A DNA stretch of 18,693 bases from Arthrobacter sp. (GTDB lineage: Bacteria; Actinomycetota; Actinomycetes; Actinomycetales; Micrococcaceae). The stretch's first letter is position 1; every line of letters begins with the position of its first letter. Location of the stretch: assembly GCA_025464925.1 (NCBI GenBank), contig JAODMS010000071.1:1-18693 (forward strand), read 5' to 3'. The position numbers were made by a program, and so were the translations under genes. The notes below the pieces were generated by a model. The model saw only the letters and a program-made list of their open reading frames with translations. It had not been told where the DNA came from and searched no databases. Shown here in pieces: positions 14,562 through 18,693 of the stretch.

Positions 14562-14567
14562 ATTTTA
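14562..14567 (-). promoter_or_regulatory. -10 element for leaderless hisD mRNA
   Basis: On the minus strand TAAAAT is followed by GTACGG (six bases) and the GTG start at 14555. An ATG overlaps this stretch but meets a stop after two codons. No ribosome binding site is seen. It gives hisD its own promoter within the 90-base gap after the membrane protein gene. Confidence 0.6.
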
Positions 14568-14645
14568 CGTGCCCGGCCGCGCCGCCCCCGACGCTGTTAC
14601 GCCGGGCGGCGTGGCCGCGGCTCCGCCGGCATGCCGGGCGCGCTG

Positions 14646-15278
14646 TCACACGTCGGAACCGGACAGCCCGCCGGAGGTTCGAAAGGCGCTGTCCAGGAAG
14701 ACGGCAAGGGCGAGGGCGGCCGGCCAGATGGCCAGAACAGGATAGGACCGCAGCGAGAAGGCGATGCTGGCATTGGCAGCGGCCTCGGTCGGAGCGCCCC
14801 ACCACTGACCGCTGAGCACGCCGGTTCCCCAGGCGAGGACGGCCCCCAGGGCGGCGGCGAGCACCGCCAGGATGATGGTCCGGGGCGCGGGCTCGGCATG
14901 CTTCGAGCCGGACACCAGCACGCCGGCAACGCAGCCGGCGAGCAGGAACAGCCCGGCCAGCACGAGGTCACGGGGCAGCCAGCCCGCAATGTTGCTTCCG
15001 GAGGCCAGCGCCGGATCGCGCATCAGCAGGTTGAGCCCTGACGGCGCCAGGAGCCACCAGAGCACCCCCACCGGCACACCGGCGGCCGCTATGGCGGCCG
15101 CCTGCCGCCAGGGCCTCCCGCGGTCCCGGCGTCCGGGGCTGGCTGGGGCGGCCTGCCCGACCCCCGCGGGACCGGACGCGGCGTCGGCTGGCAGCCCGTT
15201 GCGGTTTCCGGACAGGCCGGACTGTCCGGGGTCCTCTGCGTGCTGCTGAAGCGGGCCGTGTGCTGCGGGCTGTGTCAT
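14646..15278 (-). CDS. Uncharacterised four-helix membrane protein
   Basis: This 210-residue protein has a hydrophilic, Pro/Gly/Ala-rich N-terminus (1-57, ending in the basic GRRDRGRPWRQ) and four predicted membrane helices at about 58-78, 104-123, 134-155 and 178-196. Conserved-looking blocks are VGVLWWLLAPSGLNLL, WLPRDLVLAGL and WGAPTEAAANASIAFSLRSYPVL. The layout recalls the DUF2567 family of actinobacterial membrane proteins, but I cannot confirm that. The start at ATG 15278 is preferred over an in-frame extension to 15518, because the extension would run across the divergent gene's promoter and is unlike a protein. A TACGGT lies seven bases upstream. It is upstream of hisD on the same strand; no functional link to histidine synthesis is implied. 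Confidence 0.75.
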   Translation of the reverse strand: MTQPAAHGPLQQHAEDPGQSGLSGNRNGLPADAASGPAGVGQAAPASPGRRDRGRPWRQAAAIAAAGVPVGVLWWLLAPSGLNLLMRDPALASGSNIAGWLPRDLVLAGLFLLAGCVAGVLVSGSKHAEPAPRTIILAVLAAALGAVLAWGTGVLSGQWWGAPTEAAANASIAFSLRSYPVLAIWPAALALAVFLDSAFRTSGGLSGSDV

Positions 15279-15285
15279 GCAACAA

Positions 15286-15291
15286 ACCGTA
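15286..15291 (-). promoter_or_regulatory. Possible -10 for the membrane protein gene
   Basis: On the minus strand TACGGT is followed by seven bases and the ATG at 15278. The spacing is one base longer than for the six clear leaderless starts, so it is less certain. No ribosome binding site is present. Confidence 0.35.
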
Positions 15292-15432
15292 ACAAGGATT
15301 GTGCAGGGCCGGCACGTGGCGGAGCACCTTGCCAGATGACGCGGCAGGTAAATAAATACGCGGGTGGAGCAGCTGGGCCATACGCTGGCAGGATAAGAAC
15401 AATGAGGATTTGCAGCAGGGAGTTGGATCGCA

Positions 15433-15933
15433 GTGGAGTCAGATGACGGAGTCTTCGAGGGAACATTCAAGGAAATGTTCCGCCGGCACGCGGCCGGTGT
15501 GGCCATCATCACCGCCAATCACAACGGCGTCCCGTTTGGCTTTACGGCGACCTCGGTGGCCTCGCTCTCCGCCAGGCCGCCGCGGTTCACGTTCAACATG
15601 GCCAGGAGCTCGAGCTCGTGGCCGGCTGTCGCCAACACCACCTACATCGGTGTGCACATGCTCGGCCTCGAAAACCAGGAGCTGGCAGACCGCTTTGCCC
15701 GGACCAGCAACCGCTTCGAGGGCGACCACTGGGAGCTGGGGCCCCACGGGGTTCCCGTCCTGAAGGACGTGGCCGGCTGGCTGATCGGCAAAGTGCAGAT
15801 GCGGCTCTCCTTCGAGAACAACGCCGTCGTGGTGGTCGAGGTGGTTGAGGGCCAGGTCGGCGACGACGGCACGCCGCTGCTGTACCACGCGGGGGCGTAC
15901 AGCCAGCCCGTCCCCCTCGACTACGAGATCTGA
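15433..15933 (+). CDS. Flavin reductase-like FMN-binding protein
   Basis: This 166-residue protein has the split-barrel fold of flavin reductases that use NAD(P)H to reduce free FMN or FAD, often to supply a partner monooxygenase. Family marks are FRRHAAGVAIITA (residues 17-28), the flavin-binding GFTATSVASLSARPPRFTF (36-54), the SSWPAV and YIGVHMLG segments (61-66, 71-78), and the C-terminal LLYHAGAY (149-156). The start is GTG at 15433; GGGAG (15418-15422) lies ten bases before it, a little far. TACGCT at 15381-15386 could be a -10, giving a leader of about 40 bases. No monooxygenase gene is adjacent, so the partner is unknown. It is divergent from the membrane protein gene and its stop is 18 bases from that of dnaE. 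Confidence 0.9.
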   Translation: MESDDGVFEGTFKEMFRRHAAGVAIITANHNGVPFGFTATSVASLSARPPRFTFNMARSSSSWPAVANTTYIGVHMLGLENQELADRFARTSNRFEGDHWELGPHGVPVLKDVAGWLIGKVQMRLSFENNAVVVVEVVEGQVGDDGTPLLYHAGAYSQPVPLDYEI

Positions 15934-15951
15934 CGCCCGCCGGCCGGCCGG

Positions 15952-18693
15952 TCAGCCGTCCAGGCAGGTCGGGCCGAGGAGCACCTTCAGGTCACCGAAC
16001 AGCGACGGGCTGGGATTGACCCGGAGGTGGACCGGCAAGCCCATCACCTCCACCCGGGTGTCGCCCTGCAGGTGCAGCCGGACCTCGGAGGTGCCGCGGT
16101 GGGTCCGCAGCACGTCTCCCAGTTCGGCCACCACCCCTTCGGTGGCCTTGTGCGTCTGCATGGTAATGACTACCGGCCCGTTCATGCTGTCGCTGAGGTC
16201 GGGAACGGACAGTTCCATGCAGTTCAGGGTGACGGCGCCGTCGTCGCGCTTCTGCAGGCGGCCCTTGACCACCACGATCAGGTCTTCCGCCAGCACCGAG
16301 GCGATCGGCCCGTAGACCTGGCCGAAGAACATGACCTCCATGGAGCCGCCGAGGTCTTCGACTTCCGCCCGGGCGTAGGCATTGCCGCTGGCCTTCGCGA
16401 TCCGGCGGCTCAGTGAGGTGATCATGCCCGCAATGGTAATGATGGCGCCGTCGTTCGGCCCGTCCTCGCCGATCACCGAAGTGATGGTCTGGTCCGCATG
16501 CTGGCTCAGCAGCCCTTCCAGGCCCTGCAGCGGGTGGTCGGAGACATACAGGCCCAGCATGTCCCGTTCGAAGGACAGCTTGTCCTTCTTCTCCCACTCG
16601 GGGAGGTCCGGGATCTCGGTGGTCAGCGACGCCTCGGGCTCCTGGTCCTCGAAGCCGGCGAAAAGGTCAAACTGGCCGATCGCCTCGTTGCGCTTGAGGA
16701 CGATAACCGAATCGATGGCCTCTTCATGGATCATCGCCAGGGCGCGCCGGGGATGGCCCAGCGAGTCGAAGGCGCCGGCCTTGATCAGCGATTCGATGGT
16801 GCGCTTGTTGCAGACCACCGCCGGGACCTTGAGCAGGTAGTCCTTGAACGAGGTGAACGCCCCTTCGGATTCGCGGGCCCTGACCATCGCCTCGACGACG
16901 TTGACGCCGACGTTCCGAATGGCGGCCATGCCGAAGCGGATATCCGTGCCGACCGGGGTGAAGTTGACGCTGGATTCGTTGACGTCCGGCGGCAGGACGG
17001 TGATGCCCATTTTGCGGCACTCGTTGAGGTACAGGGCCAGTTTGTCTTTGTCGTCGCCGACGCTGGTGAGCAGGGCGGCCATGTATTCGGCCGGGTAGTG
17101 CGCCTTCAGGTACGCGGTCCAGTAGGACACCAGCCCGTAGGCCGCGGAGTGCGCCTTGTTGAACGCGTAGTCGGAGAAGGGCAGGAGGATGTCCCACAGC
17201 ATCTTGATGGCGGCGGCGGAATAGCCGTTGTCCAGCATGCCCTTTTCAAAGCCGGCGTACTGCTTGTCCAGCTCGGACTTTTTCTTCTTGCCCATGGCAC
17301 GGCGCAGGATGTCGGCCTGGCCGAGGGTGAACCCGGCGACCTTCTGCGCGATGGCCATGACCTGCTCCTGATACACGATCAGGCCGTAGGTGCCGCCCAG
17401 GATCTCGGCGAGCGGTTCCTCAAGCTCGGCGTGGATCGGAACGATCTCCTGCAGCCCGGTCTTGCGGAGTGCGTAGTTCGTGTGCGAGTTCGCGCCCATG
17501 GGACCGGGACGGTACAGGGCGATGACGGCGGAAATGTCTTCGAAGTTGTCGGGCCGCATCTGCTTGAGCAGGGAGCGCATCGGGCCGCCGTCGAGCTGGA
17601 ACACCCCCAGGGTGTCGCCGCGCGCCAGCAGCTCGTAGGACGGGGCGTCGTCGAGGGCCAGGGATTCCAGGTCCAGGTCCACGCCGCGGTTCATCTTGAT
17701 GTTCTCGAGGGCGTCGGAAATGATCGTGAGGTTCCGCAGGCCGAGGAAGTCCATCTTGATCAGGCCGAGGCCCTCGGAGGTGGGGTAGTCGAACTGGGTG
17801 ATGACCTGGCCGTCCTGGAAGCGGCGCATGATCGGGATGACGTCGATAATCGGGTCCGAGGACATGATCACGCCGGCCGCGTGGACACCCCACTGGCGTT
17901 TCAGCCCCTCGATGCCGAGCGCCGTTTCGAAGACCTTGGCGGCTTCCGGGTCCGTGGCGATCAGCTGCCGGAAGTCACCTGCCTCGCTGTACCGCTTGGA
18001 GTCCTTGTTCTGGATGTCCGCCAGCGGAATGTCCTTGGCCATCACGGCCGGCGGCAAGGCCTTGGTGAGCGTCTCGCCCATGCTGAACGGGTAGCCCAGC
18101 ACGCGCGAGGAGTCCTTGAGCGCCTGCTTGGTTTTGATGGTTCCGTAGGTGACAATCATCGCGACGCGTTCGTCGCCGTACTTGCGCGTGACATAGTCGA
18201 TCACCTCGGAGCGGCGCCGGTCATCGAAGTCGACGTCGAAGTCAGGCATGGAGACGCGGTCCGGATTGAGGAAGCGCTCGAAGATCAGGCCGTGGTGCAG
18301 CGGATCGAGGTCGGTGATGCGCATGGCATAGGCCACCATGGACCCGGCGCCCGAGCCACGTCCGGGCCCCACCCGGATGCCGTTGTTCTTGGCCCAGTTG
18401 ATGAAGTCGGCCACCACGAGGAAGTAGCCCGGGAAACCCATGGAGTTGATGACGCCGAGTTCGTAGTCGGCCTGGGTGCGCACCTTGTCCGGGATGCCCT
18501 GGGGATAGCGGTAGCGGAGTCCCTTGTCGACCTCCTTGACCAGCCAGGACGTCTCATCCTCCCCCTCCGGGCAGGGAAACCGGGGCATGTAGTTGGCGCC
18601 GGTATTGAACGAGACTTCGCAGCGCTCGGCGATCAGGAGCGTGTTGTCGCACGCCTCCGGGTGGTCCCGGAACAGCTCCCGCATTTCCTGCGG
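15952..18693 (-). CDS. dnaE: DNA polymerase III alpha subunit (N-terminus outside window)
   Basis: This is the replicative polymerase subunit of the DnaE1 type. About 913 residues are visible of roughly 1180; the frame runs off the window edge, so the Met at 18684 is internal and the PHP domain is cut off. Counting from that Met, the polymerase core shows GPGRGSGAGSMVAYAMRITD (107-126), PDFDVDFDDRRRSEV (147-161) with catalytic Asp148 and Asp150, and KMDFLGLRNLT with Asp312 as third acidic residue. Further blocks are GVFQLDGGPMRSLLKQMRPD, YQEQVMAIAQKVAGF, RRAMGKKKKSELDKQ and FNKAHSAAYGLVSYWTAYLK. A helix-hairpin-helix region (MGITVLPPDVNES) and an OB fold (IITIAGMITSLSRR...MEVMFFGQVYG) follow. 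It ends 18 bases from the convergent flavin reductase gene, in a GC-rich palindromic gap (CGGCCGGCCG, 15941-15950). Confidence 0.97.
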   Translation of the reverse strand, partial: PQEMRELFRDHPEACDNTLLIAERCEVSFNTGANYMPRFPCPEGEDETSWLVKEVDKGLRYRYPQGIPDKVRTQADYELGVINSMGFPGYFLVVADFINWAKNNGIRVGPGRGSGAGSMVAYAMRITDLDPLHHGLIFERFLNPDRVSMPDFDVDFDDRRRSEVIDYVTRKYGDERVAMIVTYGTIKTKQALKDSSRVLGYPFSMGETLTKALPPAVMAKDIPLADIQNKDSKRYSEAGDFRQLIATDPEAAKVFETALGIEGLKRQWGVHAAGVIMSSDPIIDVIPIMRRFQDGQVITQFDYPTSEGLGLIKMDFLGLRNLTIISDALENIKMNRGVDLDLESLALDDAPSYELLARGDTLGVFQLDGGPMRSLLKQMRPDNFEDISAVIALYRPGPMGANSHTNYALRKTGLQEIVPIHAELEEPLAEILGGTYGLIVYQEQVMAIAQKVAGFTLGQADILRRAMGKKKKSELDKQYAGFEKGMLDNGYSAAAIKMLWDILLPFSDYAFNKAHSAAYGLVSYWTAYLKAHYPAEYMAALLTSVGDDKDKLALYLNECRKMGITVLPPDVNESSVNFTPVGTDIRFGMAAIRNVGVNVVEAMVRARESEGAFTSFKDYLLKVPAVVCNKRTIESLIKAGAFDSLGHPRRALAMIHEEAIDSVIVLKRNEAIGQFDLFAGFEDQEPEASLTTEIPDLPEWEKKDKLSFERDMLGLYVSDHPLQGLEGLLSQHADQTITSVIGEDGPNDGAIITIAGMITSLSRRIAKASGNAYARAEVEDLGGSMEVMFFGQVYGPIASVLAEDLIVVVKGRLQKRDDGAVTLNCMELSVPDLSDSMNGPVVITMQTHKATEGVVAELGDVLRTHRGTSEVRLHLQGDTRVEVMGLPVHLRVNPSPSLFGDLKVLLGPTCLDG

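Noticed and set aside
15279..15518. In-frame extension of the four-helix membrane protein.
   Set aside because: It would run over the start of the divergent flavin reductase gene and has no membrane-protein character.
15939..15950. GC-rich palindrome in the gap between the flavin reductase gene and dnaE, considered as a terminator.
   Set aside because: The CCGG-type self-complementary run has no loop of useful size and no T run. Such runs are common in GC-rich DNA.
1..18693. Search for mobile elements, CRISPR arrays, tRNA genes, toxin-antitoxin pairs or a biosynthetic or defence cluster.
   Set aside because: None found. All genes are core or small accessory functions, with no integrase, transposase, direct-repeat array or defence-type domain.

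Overview
The window is a high-GC chromosomal segment from an actinobacterium, most likely Arthrobacter, Pseudarthrobacter or a close relative (Micrococcaceae). The evidence is the strong G/C bias at third codon positions, the gene order lipoate-region DUF4191 gene - RDD gene - glnA1 - glnE - glnA2 (shared in outline with mycobacteria), an Arthrobacter-type polyphosphate/ATP glucokinase, an actinobacterial methionine aminopeptidase with an N-terminal extension, and NrdR. It is core housekeeping DNA. I see no phage, insertion sequence, CRISPR array, tRNA or rRNA, and no stretch over about 300 bases lacks a gene.

Region by region: (1) 1-1682 holds the 3' part of a DUF4191 membrane protein gene with a clear terminator, a small DUF3817 membrane protein, and an RDD membrane protein on the opposite strand. 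(2) 1683-9096 is the nitrogen assimilation block: glnA1 (glutamine synthetase with an adenylylation tyrosine) on the plus strand, then on the minus strand glnA2 followed 9 bases later by glnE, the enzyme that adenylylates and deadenylylates GlnA1. Two small minus-strand genes, a GNAT acetyltransferase and a VOC-fold protein, lie between glnA1 and glnE. (3) 9097-10454: panB (pantothenate synthesis) on plus, with a 55-residue SPOR-like protein gene converging on it from minus. (4) 10625-12432: map and ppgK on plus. (5) 12485-15278, all minus: a four-helix membrane protein, hisD and nrdR. (6) 15433-18693: a flavin reductase-like protein on plus converging on the 3' three quarters of dnaE on minus.

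The most informative material is between the genes. The RDD-glnA1 gap carries a near-complete double GlnR box, a pair of 13-base imperfect palindromes spaced 22 bases apart, and a leader with a strong hairpin followed by a terminator-like hairpin and seven T's just before the glnA1 ribosome binding site. Six genes (RDD, GNAT, VOC, panB, map, hisD) have a TANNNT -10 hexamer exactly six bases before the start codon and no convincing Shine-Dalgarno sequence. This is the signature of leaderless mRNAs, and it also fixes their start codons. I found no convincing wholly new system. The best candidates for something undescribed are the glnA1 leader, the tandem palindromes, the stand-alone SPOR-like mini-protein, and a possible polyamine link between GlnA2 and the neighbouring acetyltransferase.
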